NCBI GenBank assembly: GCA_019693395.1
Contig: JAAMXP010000195.1
Location: 318-34,429 of the forward strand
Direction: 5' to 3'
DNA length: 34,112 nucleotides
Origin: Ettlia oleoabundans
Taxonomy: Eukaryota; Chlorophyta; Chlorophyceae; Chlamydomonadales
In this document: piece by piece, positions 20,256 to 30,538 of the stretch
Position numbering within the stretch: the first letter of the stretch is position 1
How the letters are laid out: each line of letters opens with the position of its first letter
Position numbers and translations under genes: made by a program
The notes under the pieces: model-generated
Database searches by the model: none
What the model saw: the letters and a program-made list of their open reading frames with translations, nothing else
Told to the model about the DNA's origin: nothing

Positions 20256-23200
20256 TGCTGAACTTGTTGTGGAGGCTTCGGCGCATGACAAATGAAGGAC
20301 CGCCGATCCGGGGTATAGAAAAGCCTCTGTTGCTCTGCGTCAGCACCTTTTGTTTCCGTAGCATCTTACTCTTCCCGCAGCAGCATAAAATAGAGAGAGT
20401 TCAATGATGGGAGTGGTTACTGTAACAAGAGAAGGGATTAATTAAGCACACAATGTGAGACTGTCAGCTGGTAGCCTGCAGCGACCCGCAGGAATATGGA
20501 AACAAAGCAACAGGCGATGGATGGCAAACACAGGGGAGATGAATGGTCAAACGCCAGGCAACATGGGAGTTCCTGCAAGCAGCCAGCTGCATCCAGCGTT
20601 CCACCCCTACCAGGTCCTCCTTCGGGCAGCATTGTTTACAGCGGCTTTGCTTCCTGCTGAGGCTGCCAGCTGTATTCATGTTGGATGCAACATGCCCTCC
20701 GCAGGGCAGTTGAGGTTGAAGCATGGCCCCAGCTTCCCAGTCAATATCTCTAGCACAATTGCCTCCAGGCGCCCCGCCTGCATCGCAACAAACCAGCAGG
20801 TTCCTATATGGCAAGCTCGGCAGGCATGGGGCAGGCACCAGCGTCGCCATGACCGCAATTGAGGCGCAAGAACTGTACCCATACATGGGACCTGAAAGCA
20901 ATCAGCACAGCAAGTCGATACACTCTGTTCATATGTTCACAACTGAGGTTTTAGACACTTTGCCGGGCCAATCTAGCTTATCAACCTCAAAGCAAAGCAG
21001 GCCAGGCAGCGGCTTTGCGGCCCTCGCGGGCATGCGCATGCTCACCTGTTCTGATGCCACCTCATCACCCAGCAGCGAGGTAAGCATGCACGGAAGCACT
21101 GCAGCCTGACTCATGCTGCAAAGCACCTTAGCTGCAGCCATAACCATTACTAATGAGGGGAGGGGTTAGCTGCCTGTGCAATGGCAGCTGAAGTATGCTT
21201 CCTGTGATGATGTAGGGAGCTTTACAAGCTGGCAATGCAAAGCAAGCGGCCACTGCACCTGCCACACAGGTACATGCCGCATAGATGGCGAGCAACGCAT
21301 GCGAACCGGGCCGCGAGCACACAAAAACGTTGCGCTGGCCCTGCAGGATGTCTTAGGCAAACAGAATCAGGGGCAGCCCAATTGCCCACAAAGCCAAGGT
21401 CGATGATACCTCTCAAGTTTGCATTATTTCAAGCAGCGGCCACCGTAGCCACATAGGCAGCATCATGATGGTAAGCAGAACGGCTGGTCACCTCACCGGC
21501 AAAGGGGCGGGGCTAGGTTGCAGATCTTCGCTGACGTAGAAGTTGTCCCTGCATGCTTGGTCCTGCAGGCAGGCGAACAGGCAGGCGGACAGGCGGGACG
21601 CTTGGCCAGCAGTGGGGCAGGCTGGCAGGCAGCCGGGCCGGGCAGTCAGGCAGCTGGTTAGTCAGTCAGTCAGGCAGGATTTACGCAGAACGGCCAGATT
21701 GTTGTGCACATCAGGCATTGCAGGCCTGTATAGTTGCACTAAATTTTCGAACTACAAGCAAACCTGTCTGCTTGACTCCAAATTGTCGTCCTCACCTGCA
21801 TGTGCCTGTTCATGGCCAGTAGGCGCTGAAAGTAGGACGCCCCCAGACACACAGCTTTCAGGGGGATGCCACACCCTGTAGGCGTTGGGGTTGGACGAGG
21901 GTAGGGATGGGGGTGGGGCTGTTGACCATTATATGCATACCAATTGACAGCAATGCACTGCTGGCTGAGCAAGGGGGCCTGATGCGGGGTGCTTACGTGT
22001 GGCAGACGGGATGAGATAGCAGTTATGGTGCACTGGAAGAAAAGTGGCTCCATCTGCAACAGCCGTCCACCAGAAGGCATGCCTGTGCTAGACGTGGGTT
22101 AGGGCAACTGAGAAGGCATCAGCACAACTTATGGGTCACCATGTAGCAAGAATGCAGTCCAGTCGTGACACTATGTTGCCAGGCCTTGCTGTTAGCGGCT
22201 TCCCAGCTTCATAACGAGTGCGCTGACCTACCTGGCAGCCCAATGTTTGCAACCCAGGCATTTGCACGTGCCAGCCTTGTATCAAGCGCAAATCCTTGTG
22301 AGCCGCTGGGTCCAGCCAGGCCTAATTCCCGCGTGTCTGTCCACGATACAGTTGTGGCATGGGTGCCGCTGAGTGGGTCTGCCTGCAGCCTACTGCCTGC
22401 TGTGGCGGCAGCAGATCCCGGGGGCCATTTTGCACCGGTTGAGCTGCTTGGTTGGCTGTGAGGACGTAAAACAATGAGGCAAGCTAGTGCAGGGCATGAT
22501 CAGGACAGGAAGGGATGATTTTTGTAGAAGTAGCCTTTGCAACGCATTTTCTTTTGCCCTTTGCAACGCGTGTCATGAGTCCAAGGACACCACTAACATG
22601 CTGCAGTGCGACAACGGGGTGCAGCATACCTTCCCTCTCCTAATTGCTGCCGGCTAGCATTGGCCATTGGATTGCCTGAGCTGATTTTAAGGTTCCTGAA
22701 TGCCAGCTCTAGGTCTTCCTGCAGCACAATGAAGGTTGAAAGGTGGCCTGTCCAGGTTCCCAAGGCACTGATCGGCGGCGCCGGCCGCCCGTCGGGTACT
22801 CTCGCCAAAGACCCACAGATTTGGCAAGAAAAACCTAGCCCGTTCAGCGGCATCTCAAGATCAGCAAGATAAAAGTGATATAACAGGAAAGTTCGACAGG
22901 TTGGACCCAATAATTGGTTTCTCTCCCAACCCCTGGGCTGGCCCCGTAGCTGGTGCCTCGCCTCCTCCTCGTCCTGCCCGACAAACGCGCTTGCAGTCTT
23001 GGACACGCTGGGAGGGGTGTCTGGAGCTGCACGGAGTTGTAAAGTTCTGAGTTTGGTTACCAGCTGAGATTGGGAGAATGGACTGTGTCAGTGTACGCTC
23101 ACGCACGTGTGATTTCCATTGACCTCGATAGAGTCCCAAAACGTTTCGGAATCCTAACGCATGCAGTCTAATATATAATGCATGAGATCACATGTTGATT

Positions 23201-23825
23201 AGCGAAGAGACCACGCCTCCTGCTGACCTGTTCTTCCCGGTTGGCGCCAGCACAGCAACGCCCGCCAGGGCTTGGTCTTCTGCCCCTCCGCGGGGATCCC
23301 GTCTGCTAGGTGAGGCAGGCCACTACGTGCGGTGCAACTGGGCAATGTGCTGGCAGCTGAGCCACACTGTGGCTGTCTCCATGCAGGTGGGCCTTCACCG
23401 GATGACCGCTGACATGCATGGAGCAGTCATGGGCCCGTCATTGCAGCACAAAGCATTGCTAATGCCATCCGGTAGGCAATCAGCTTGCAAGTTGCAACCA
23501 GCACCGCTCCCAGCAGCAGGGAGCAACATGCTTGCGCTGGGGCAGCAGCCTTAGGTGCCCTGAGGAGGCTTACCTGCCCTTGCCGAGTTGCTTGGAGAGG
23601 TTGACAACTGCTGGGATGCAGCACCACAGTATAACCGTTCCAACACACCAGGGCACATGTAAGTCCGTCATCTCAGCAGTGCCCCGTTGCAATCCACATC
23701 GCTGGCAAAAGTTGGGGAGATGAAGAGGCGCCCTTGTTTACGGCAGCCTCCTAGCAGACTATGCCCCGACCGTGACCACCCGGCTGGTGGCAAATGCGGT
23801 AAGGTGCCTGCCGTGCATCACACGA
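20256..23825. other. Long region without supported genes
   Basis: Open frames up to about 140 codons occur on both strands (for example 20455-20862 plus, 22165-22461 plus, 22593-23006 minus, 23192-23554 plus). None shows a domain, a consistent splice pattern or resemblance to a family I know. The stretch 23717-23740 resembles the start of the member-5 gene at about 25981 (GGGAGATGAAGAGGC in both), suggesting it belongs to the same duplicated array. A tetranucleotide-rich segment lies at 21565-21680. Confidence 0.4.
21565..21680 (+). repeat. Imperfect CAGG/CAGT tetranucleotide repeat
   Basis: The segment is built from CAGG units grading into CAGT units (GGCAGGCAGG-type, then GTCAGTCAGTCAGG). 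It gives an open frame rich in Arg, Ala and Gln that has no coding significance. Confidence 0.75.
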
Positions 23826-23905
23826 CACCCAGATGAGAGCAGCACCGCTAAGTCTGGCAGCAGGGCATGCACCTGGCTCTACAGCGGGCACTCTTATCTT
23901 GCGCA
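23826..23905 (+). pseudogene. Decayed copy of the HPxxxQALAWL family C-terminus
   Basis: The DNA reads CACCCAGATGAG, then AGCAGCACCG, encoding HPDESSTAKSG. This parallels HPDECSTTES in the member at 27.9 kb and DADESSTAES in that at 24.9 kb. The following GGGCATGCACCTGGCTCTAC aligns with the GPHPALQQA codons but is off frame, so the HPxxxQALAW motif is destroyed. Confidence 0.5.
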
Positions 23906-23960
23906 ACAGCGCCCATCATCCGCTGCACCTTCAATCAATATGCTCGGCAGGCTCTACTGA

Positions 23961-24938
23961 GTGATGCTCGCGCTATTCACATTGTTTTTGTAGCGCAGCA
24001 GATATGTTGTACGTCCAGATAGAAAACTATAGCAACGCTTTGCGGTGTACAAGGACTGCGTTTGTAGTCATTGGTTTGCTCGACGGTTCTGAAAATCTAG
24101 GACCTGCGTATGGCGCCGCCATCTGCGCTGCCAATCGCCACATGCGCCGGCGGTGCCCCAGCTGATGGTGCAAGGCATGCTTGTTCGTCTCTTGAGTACA
24201 GATGGCAGTGCATTCAACATGTGGTGTGGTGAAAGCAGTCGGAGCTACCTAAAAAAAGCTGCTTTTGGCCGTAAGAGTGGTCAGCAAAGCACGGCGGCAA
24301 GCTCCACCGCCACCGGTGGTTTTGCCTGCGCTTGCTCCTTTTAAACATTTCCTGGCCCTTACCCTTGAACAAATACTGTCCCTTACCCATATGCAATCCT
24401 TTCTGAAAAAGAACCTTCATGAGGCTCAGCTCTGGCGTCAACTCTGTGAAGCTAGGCCAGCATGGTAGCCTTCTGCACCTGCCCAACTGCAGTGCCCACT
24501 CAGCTTCTCCCTTCTGACAAAGTTGCCCCAAGCCCAGGTCTGCTTGTTGAATTACTGCTACTAGCATACATGTGTCTTTGGGCTCCGGCTTGCTCCACAC
24601 GTGCACCCTAGACTGACTCAGGCGACTGCCCCTCAGCTATTTTGGGCGTCCAAGACTCCAGTAGCCCGGGGGCTGCTCGATGTTCTCAAACCGATGGAAG
24701 CCTACTACTGCCTGCGCACACAAGGCGAGTTACTGTAAATCACCCCCCAGGCCACGAAGTCATTGCAATGAGGCTTCCTGTCTCGCAAGGCTGCGCTTCA
24801 TGTCCACCCAAAACTCTTCAAGGTTGTTCTGCACGCTGTAGCGTCGCTTGAATTGCCGCCGCCGGCATGATGCCGCGGCTCCCGCCAACGCCCTCACAGT
24901 GGCTGGCTCACACGCTTCACTGTGTGCTGCTGGCTTAG
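23961..24938. other. Region without a confident gene
   Basis: No gene is firmly supported. A minus-strand frame (25122-24760) encodes the protein-like stretch RRRQFKRRYSVQNNLEEFWV near 24790-24855, and a plus-strand frame (24642-24851) covers the same DNA. Neither shows domains. A 5' exon of the following family member may lie here but could not be joined. Confidence 0.3.
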
Positions 24939-25406
24939 CTGCCGGCTGCTGAACCATCATTCCTTGCAAGCAAAGATGCTGTCCACATTGCTCTGGATGG
25001 CACGCCGCAGCTGAAGAGCAGTTATAGCAGTCGTTGTGTGGCTGGCAATGGGTGTCACGTGCCGGCCTGCGTTGCACGCACTGCAGCAGAATTGCTGGGC
25101 CTAACCACTCATGCAGCGCCACCAGCTAAGCCGCAATCAGCAGGTGCCTCTTACACCCCAGTGGAGTATGCCAACCCCGGTATCGCCATGATCCTGATAG
25201 CCAAGGTGCCCCCGACCCCCTGCCGGCCCCAGCTGCTGCCACCGCCAAAAGGGCTTCCAGATCTAATTGCGGCATATCCGACGCAATGCCTTGCTGCAGC
25301 CTACGACGCAGATGAGTCCAGCACCGCAGAATCAGCTGTGCTTGGCCCGCACCCAGTGCTGGATCAGGCGCTTGCATGGCTTGACATGATTGAAACACCC
25401 ACTTAG
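24939..25406 (+). CDS. Member 4 of the HPxxxQALAWL-motif family (3' exon)
   Basis: The frame opens after a TAG stop that doubles as a plausible splice acceptor (GGCTTAG) and runs 155 codons to the stop at 25404-25406, so this is probably a 3' exon. It contains KDAVHIALDGTPQLKSS, a proline-rich linker LLPPPKGLPDLIAAYPTQ, the block DADESSTAES and the C-terminal motif GPHPVLDQALAWLDMIETPT. The last three blocks align with the member at 27.9 kb (LPPPPELPADVLAK, HPDECSTTES, GPHPALQQAIAWMEQI). TGTAA follows about 115 nt after the stop. Function is unknown. Confidence 0.5.
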   Translation: MPAAEPSFLASKDAVHIALDGTPQLKSSYSSRCVAGNGCHVPACVARTAAELLGLTTHAAPPAKPQSAGASYTPVEYANPGIAMILIAKVPPTPCRPQLLPPPKGLPDLIAAYPTQCLAAAYDADESSTAESAVLGPHPVLDQALAWLDMIETPT

Positions 25407-25520
25407 GCGGCCAAATGGCATCCAGCCTAACCGTCTGTTTCCTATTTTACCAGAAATCGTGATGGATCTTTCGCTGCTACTTGAGCACCTGCACTCTGGG
25501 TCGCTGTTCCCATATAACCA

Positions 25521-25525
25521 TGTAA
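25521..25525 (+). terminator. Putative TGTAA polyadenylation signal for family member 4
   Basis: TGTAA lies about 115 nt after the stop at 25406, as expected for a green-algal 3' UTR. Confidence 0.4.
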
Positions 25526-25959
25526 CGCTTGCTCAACACGTGTGCATATGTGATGATCATGTCAAGTTGAAAGTGAGGATAGGTTGGTGGGAGGCGGCAG
25601 GCATCCGAACCTTTGAAGTTGGCGATGGCAGCATGTCTCTGGCAACAGCTTTGTTCTTGCAGTTGTGTGCCCTTTAGCAACACTAGGTCGCGGCAGTCCC
25701 TCATGCCGTTGCTTCTGCCGCTGCAGCTGTTAAGTTGTGGCATGGCTGCTATGGATGGCAAGCCGCATGGTGGATTGACAATTTCGTTGTGGTGAGGAAA
25801 GTGGGGCGGCCACCGGAAGCCGCTGCGGAAGCTTGGGACCTCCAATCTGCAGAAGCCGACTGCTTCCATCAACCAACCGTGATGTTTGGCATCTCGTGCA
25901 ACCCGTCCTGCTTGTCAGGGCCGGCGATGCACACGATTGGGAACTAAGCCAATGCATGG

Positions 25960-27107
25960 ATGGCCGTGCAGGAAGGCCAGGGAGATGAAGAGGCACCCTG
26001 GGCCCTAGGGATGCAGCAGTTTTTTGGGATTGCTAGCAAGTCATACGGCAGCGGCGACTGCACGGCAGCAGGAGCGGCGGGCGTGAATGCTGGGGCAGGG
26101 GCGGGGGGACACTCCGGCACACATCAATGCTGCTCACTACTCACTGCCGCTGCAAAATTTCGTGATATCACATATTCCCTTGGACGATTAGGGAGGGGAG
26201 CGCAGCAAAGGGAAGTTAGGAAGCTAGTCCTGCTCGCTTATTCGACAGCTCGTCATTTGGATGCCCCCACATCCACATCCACACAAGTGGACTCGGAAAC
26301 GAGCGTTAGAGCAGAGCAAGAACAACTAGAAAACACCAGCATTGTCCCAAGGTTGGGTCCCGAGCCTAACACAAGCAGGACTGTGGTTAAGGTAGGTGCC
26401 AGTGGTGTAGTCTACGTGCTCAGGGCCCAGCTGGCTGCCATATGCCCAAAGGAGTGCTGCATGGTGCTGTGAAAGTAGCAGCGCCTCCCTGGGTTGTACC
26501 GGCAGCAGAACACCAGCTCCGGAGCCCAGCCGCCAGTCGCTGACGGCGTCCTCTACAAGCTCAAAGTGATCTGCTCCAGCTGCCATAAGCCTGTCTGCAA
26601 TGCCCTACCATGCTCGCAGGGCTGGCTCAGTAGGGAGGCATACGCCCTTGCGACGACGATCTGGAACAGGAAGCTGGGAGCAGTGAGCCCCAGCGAAGCC
26701 AGCCACAGGCGCCAGCCGCCGCCGCACCAGCGCAACTGCAGCCGGCACACCCTTCCACCCAGCTGCTGCGCACACGCTCCATGGGCACCGTCATGGCTGG
26801 CGACATGCTGCACAGGGGAGAAGGCCCTGGCCCTGGCGAGCAAACCTCCGGCCCTCCGGCCCACGGGTTGGCGCCTGCCGCTGAGCTGGTGGCCCCGCAT
26901 GGGCCTCAGCCTGTTTCCCCGCCAATGCCACTGCCTGAGACGTCCCCGGATGAAGCGGGACCGACTCTTCAGCCCCAGAATCACGCTGGAGGAGCCCAAG
27001 ACGAGCAGCCTGTTGGCCCCAGGCAGCCGCAAGCACACCCAGCGCTTGAGCAGGCGCTCGCATGGCTGGCTGAAATGCAGCCGGGGACGGACCAACACGA
27101 AAACTAA
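25960..27107 (+). CDS. Member 5 of the HPxxxQALAWL-motif family, two exons, function unknown
   Basis: ATG at 25960 opens exon 1 (to 26391), which ends at a strong donor (GTTAAG, then GTAGGT). An acceptor at 26633 continues phase 0 in exon 2 (26634-27107), giving 301 residues. Exon 1 encodes a Gly/Ala-rich start, then KFRDITYSLGRLGRG and a charged segment (SVRAEQEQLENTS). Exon 2 has a Gln/Ala/Pro linker, RTRSMGTVMAGDMLHRGEG (compare APSVCSGIAGGMQPIEDD in member 1) and ends with HPALEQALAWLAEMQPG. No catalytic or DNA-binding motif is visible, and the protein looks mainly disordered. The two-exon model is a proposal; exon 2 is better supported by the family motif. Confidence 0.5.
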
Positions 27108-27917
27108 GCCTTGCTGGCTTTCTTGCCCACCAGGAACCAATCTGGTTTTGTGTCACCATGACACTATATCCTCGAACCAACAGTATGAGTCAGCTTTGTT
27201 CACATTGATCGGCGCCCGCCTGCCAACCTCCCGCTCCAGTCACTGTGGTGTGCTGCACAATTCATGTTTCCCTGCTTTAAACGTGTGCCTTTGGTTGACC
27301 GGTTGATGCCCTCCAATATGTTGTGCAATGTGACAACTGTTAAAGGGAGCAGCATTGCTAAGAGCTAATTGCTGTTGCTAACCACTACTGATCCCCAGGA
27401 GAGGACTGGCAGCGGGGCGGCGGTGGGCAAATGTTGCTTGGTCTCATTGTCGCCTTAGAGGCGGAAATATTGAATACGAATGACTTCCTACGCGCAGTGC
27501 ATTTCCATATACCTTCTCCAGCTTGTTTCCTGATTACCAGTGTACTGCATGCAAATATTACGAGGTGCACGTCATCACGTGCTCCCGAATATGCTGCCAT
27601 TGGGCTCACACGATTGCACTACCCAAAGCCCAGCTGCTGTTTGCAACTATCTGTTTCCGCACTGCTGCTTAACACGCAGTGTTCAGCACGGAAGCCTGTG
27701 AAACTACCTCCGAGTGCCGAAGCTGCCGTCAGATCTGCTGCCAACCGTCCAAGACTGCTCACGGACGAGCTATCACTCGATGCAGACCTTGGGCTGCCAC
27801 CATAAGGTCAGTGGCCCTGGCACCACCTGTCCGACCTGCTGAGAAGCGCACGCCACCCGAAACACGCAGGCAGAGGTGCACCGGCTGGGGTAAAACACGG
27901 TTAGGGGTTCCACAGCT
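27108..27917. other. Spacer between family members 5 and 6
   Basis: No gene is supported. A plus-strand frame (27431-27805) ends with KLPPSAEAAVRSAANRP, which vaguely recalls the family's LPPPPELP linker but lacks the C-terminal motif. It may be a further decayed copy or chance. Confidence 0.35.
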
Positions 27918-28504
27918 ATGGCTATGCTAGCGAAGGCCGTACCGCCATGCCGCCTCCCCAAGCCGCAGCCGCCGCCACTCAGCAAGGTAACCTTGCGCGT
28001 ACGGCACTCAAGCTCCCATGTACTCCTTGCACCCTGCAGATAACGGATCCAGACACTCCTCCTACTCCCGCTGCAATTGCAGCAGGCAGCATCAAGCCAC
28101 GCGGGTCGAGCAGCCTGGACCGGGCCAATGCTGGCGTCCGCCCCAACGCACCCTGGGAAGCGGCTCTTGTCGCAGGAGCAGCGGCTGCTTCAACTGGGCT
28201 GCCAATGCTGCAGCAGCACTCGGCGCCCGCTGGTTGCCCAGAGGATAGCCCTGGCACCCCCACAGCCACGATGAGCCCGCAAGCCAGGGAGCCCCCGCCC
28301 TTGCAGCGCAGGCGGGAGCTGCCGCCGCCACCAGAGCTGCCAGCGGATGTGCTGGCCAAGACTCGGCGCGGGTTGTCCACACCGCCAGCCTGCCACCCAG
28401 ATGAGTGCAGCACCACAGAATCCAGTTGCCAGGGGCCTCATCCAGCCTTGCAGCAGGCTATCGCCTGGATGGAGCAGATCGCGCACAGGCGCCGGAAGCA
28501 GTGA
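27918..28504 (+). CDS. Member 6 of the HPxxxQALAWL-motif family, two exons, function unknown
   Basis: The clearest member. ATG at 27918 starts MAMLAKAVPPCRLPKPQPPP. Exon 1 ends at 27986 (AAG, then GTAACC). A 53-nt GT-AG intron with a CCCTGCAG acceptor leads in phase to exon 2, 28040-28504, for 177 residues. Exon 2 reads ITDPDTPPTPAAIAAG, an Ala-rich middle, PPLQRRRELPPPPELPADVL, then HPDECSTTES and the ending GPHPALQQAIAWMEQIAHRR. The proline run followed by a predicted short amphipathic helix is the conserved part. No known domain is present. The basic patches might bind nucleic acid or proteins, but that is speculation. Confidence 0.6.
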
Positions 28505-28823
28505 GGCAAAGCTCAGTCGCATCCCATTGCCTGCAGCTATAGCGGCGGTCACAACTTGCCTTCCTGGCTCGTGCGTAATGTGTTGCCTAAGTGGCGTGCA
28601 CTGGTGTGGCCCTAGCGTGCTACTTCCATCGTTTCACCCCTCGACTGTCATTTTCCTCTTGCCATGCTCACTTCCGTACCCACCCTGCCTCGGTCTGTGT
28701 CGCAAGTTCCATTACGCTTAAGCGACTGTGAAGCACAAATAAACCAGTGCCACCTCCTGTTATACCCCCTTGCTGGCTTATGTTGGTGGCATGTCCTCTG
28801 ATCACACCTACTACTCATCTCCC
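28505..28823. other. Spacer with a LINE tail fragment
   Basis: No coding sequence. It holds the 3' UTR region of family member 6 and a degenerate retrotransposon tail at 28692-28740. Confidence 0.45.
28692..28740 (+). mobile_element. Degenerate LINE 3'-tail fragment
   Basis: GGTCTGTGTCGCAAGTTCC followed by ATTACGCTTAAGCGACTGTG aligns with the tail of the larger copies at 28.8-29.8 kb in the same orientation. Its TGTAA has mutated to TGTGA. It stops about 80 bp before the larger copy, as if an older truncated insertion lies beside it. Confidence 0.65.
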
Positions 28824-29208
28824 GCCCCTTGTATGCTCCGCTCTGCCACCGGTTTGCCGACCTGTTTGACAGCGCCCCTCTCACCCTGCATGCATTCTTT
28901 AGCCAGTCTGCGCCCCGCCTTGCTAGCTTTGCAGCAGCCTGCAAACGCCACTGGCTTGCAGCTCCCACACAATATCACGTCACCTCCCCTCACCCCATCA
29001 TCATTGACCCCGCGCGCACACAATGCCTTCACCCACCCCCACATTTGCTCTTGCTCAATTTCCCAAGCTGACTCTCCTAGCACCCCATAGCCACAATGTC
29101 GACCACAATTTAGCCTGCTCAGGCTGTAGAATCCTCCATCTTTTGCAGGGGTCTGTGACGCAAGTTCCGTTGCGGTTAGGCAGACTGTAAACACAAAAAG
29201 CAAAAGCA
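28824..29208 (+). mobile_element. 5'-truncated LINE 3' end (left arm of fold-back)
   Basis: The open frame YAPLCHRFADLFDSAPLTLH starting here is the extreme C-terminus of a non-LTR retrotransposon reverse-transcriptase polyprotein. It is followed by a 3' UTR that ends in AACACAAAAAGCAAAAGCA and carries TGTAA. It is truncated just inside the C-terminal zinc-finger coding part; the fuller copy on the other strand shows what is missing upstream. Near-identity with 29396-29779 in inverted orientation gives an arm of about 385 bp. Confidence 0.8.
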
Positions 29209-29395
29209 TCTCTCCCCAGCTGGGCAGCACAGCTGGGCCCTTTAGTCTTGGCCCTCCGCCAGGTTTCAATCTTATGGATGTTTGCTTGAGTTCAGATGTG
29301 TAACGGTCGGTCGCAGTCAGTGTGCCACGATGCGGGTCTGAACTGACGTAGTATATTAGCAGGAGCTCAACAGTAATCCTGGCAGCATACGACAT
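29209..29395. other. Loop between inverted LINE copies
   Basis: This 187-bp unique-looking spacer separates the two tail-to-tail LINE ends. No gene or element signature was seen in it. It would form the loop if the fold-back were transcribed or extruded. Confidence 0.6.
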
Positions 29396-29960
29396 TGCTT
29401 TTGCTGTTTGTGTTTACAGTCTGCTTAACCGCAACGGAACTTGCGACACAGACCCCTCCAAAAGATGGAGGATTCTACCGCCTGAGCAGGCTAAATTGTG
29501 ATCTAGGTTGTTGATAGGGGGGTGCAGGAAAGTCAGCTTGGGAAATTGAGCAAGAGCAAAGTGGGGGTGGGTGAAGGCATTGTGTGCGCGCGGGGTCAAT
29601 GATGATGGGGTGAGGGGAGGTGACGTGATATTGTGTGGGAGCTGCAAGCCAGTGGCGTTTGCAGGCTGCTGCAAAGCTAGCAAGGCGGGGCGCAGACTGG
29701 CTAAAGAATGCATGCAGGGTGAGAGGGGCGCTGTCAAACAGGTCGGCAAACCGGTGGCAGAGCGGAGCATACAAGGGGCAAATGGAAATGATGTGCTCAA
29801 CATCCTCAACAGCTTGGCTGCAATGAAGGCAGATTCTCTGCTCGCGTGGAATCTGCTGCCAACGCCCAGTTTCCTCAGCACCCCAATGGGAGCCGGTGAT
29901 GAGCTGTGCGAGCGCTTTGCGCCTGCTCCGCTCCTCACCGCCTCTAGGTAGGGGGCCCTA
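29396..29960 (-). mobile_element. LINE 3' end with RT C-terminal zinc-finger remnant (right arm of fold-back)
   Basis: Read on minus from about 29950, one frame gives RKALAQLITGSHWGAEETGR, then REQRICLHCSQAVEDVEHII and SICPLYAPLCHRFADLF. This is the CxxC...H...C arrangement found C-terminal to the reverse transcriptase in plant and algal LINEs (zf-RVT-like), so this copy extends further 5' than its partner. Upstream of 29960 the frame is broken, though a leucine-patterned stretch in another frame (LTIRQLQRSYLTVFCMR) may still belong to it. The 3' end matches the left arm including the GCAAAAGCA tail. No RT catalytic domain remains in the window. The Chlorella LINE Zepp is an obvious comparison. 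Confidence 0.75.
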
Positions 29961-30172
29961 CCGCATGCAGAAGACGGTCAGGTAGGAGCGCTGCAACTGG
30001 CGGATTGTGAGCATGAGCAGCGCAGCTTGCGACGGCAAGCTGTGCCGCTGCAGCGCTAGGGCTGGTGTCGCTTGACCTTCGTTGAACTTGGCGGCTAAGA
30101 CCTCTTGCTCTTTTTCGCATATGGTTCCCCGCAAAATATGGTATCCACTGCAGATAACATCGTCAGGATAAA

Positions 30173-30496
30173 CTTACCCTTAAATACTGACCCAAGAAGC
30201 CCTGACGAAGGCACAAGGTGCGTCTTTCAACTAGTCTTAAGAGTTCCGTTGCCTGTTCTTCATGCCTATTAGCGACCTGCTGGAGCTCGTGAAGTGAAAG
30301 GAGTTGAGGACTAGTCCTGCCAATTGTCCTCGTCCGAGGGTTGGAGAAGCCGAGGTTTGCAGCATAAACACGTTGCCTTCTGGCCGACCTCAGACGCGGT
30401 TGTGAGTGATTGTGGACAGTATACTAATGCCTTAGTAAAAGCCAACAGCGCATGGGCCTCCTCCTCTAAGCGCAGTGTGCGTCGCACCGCTCCCAT
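30173..30496 (-). CDS. Possible small coiled-coil protein gene, function unknown
   Basis: ATG at 30496 opens MGAVRRTLRLEEEAHALLAF. A 55-nt GT-AG intron (donor after about 30371, acceptor GGCAG near 30317) could join it to PQLLSLHELQQVANRHEEQA and LRLVERRTLCLRQGFLGQYL, ending at a good donor (AAGG, then GTAAGT) near 30178. A further exon would start at 30147 after a TATCTGCAG acceptor, but its frame is ambiguous and it runs into LINE sequence. The heptad-like Leu/Glu/Gln pattern suggests a coiled coil. No family is recognised. The gene may be truncated by the LINE insertion. Confidence 0.35.
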
Positions 30497-30538
30497 CCTG
30501 CACCTGGGCTGCAGAAGCAGAGTTGCCCACTCATAGCT

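Larger units (their letters stand above)
28824..29779. repeat. Inverted repeat, about 385-bp arms with 187-bp loop
   Basis: Left arm 28824-29208 and right arm 29396-29779 are reverse complements, nearly identical along their length by eye, with scattered substitutions concentrated near the LINE 3' UTR (for example around 29075-29100 against 29500-29530). The arrangement is tail to tail. Confidence 0.85.

Noticed and set aside
21543..21881. Two overlapping plus-strand ORFs rich in Arg/Gln/Ala
   Set aside because: They are produced by the CAGG/CAGT tetranucleotide repeat, open in more than one frame.
26553..27140. 195-codon open frame on minus
   Set aside because: Antisense to exon 2 of family member 5, which carries the recurring C-terminal motif; the minus frame has no resemblance to anything I recognise.
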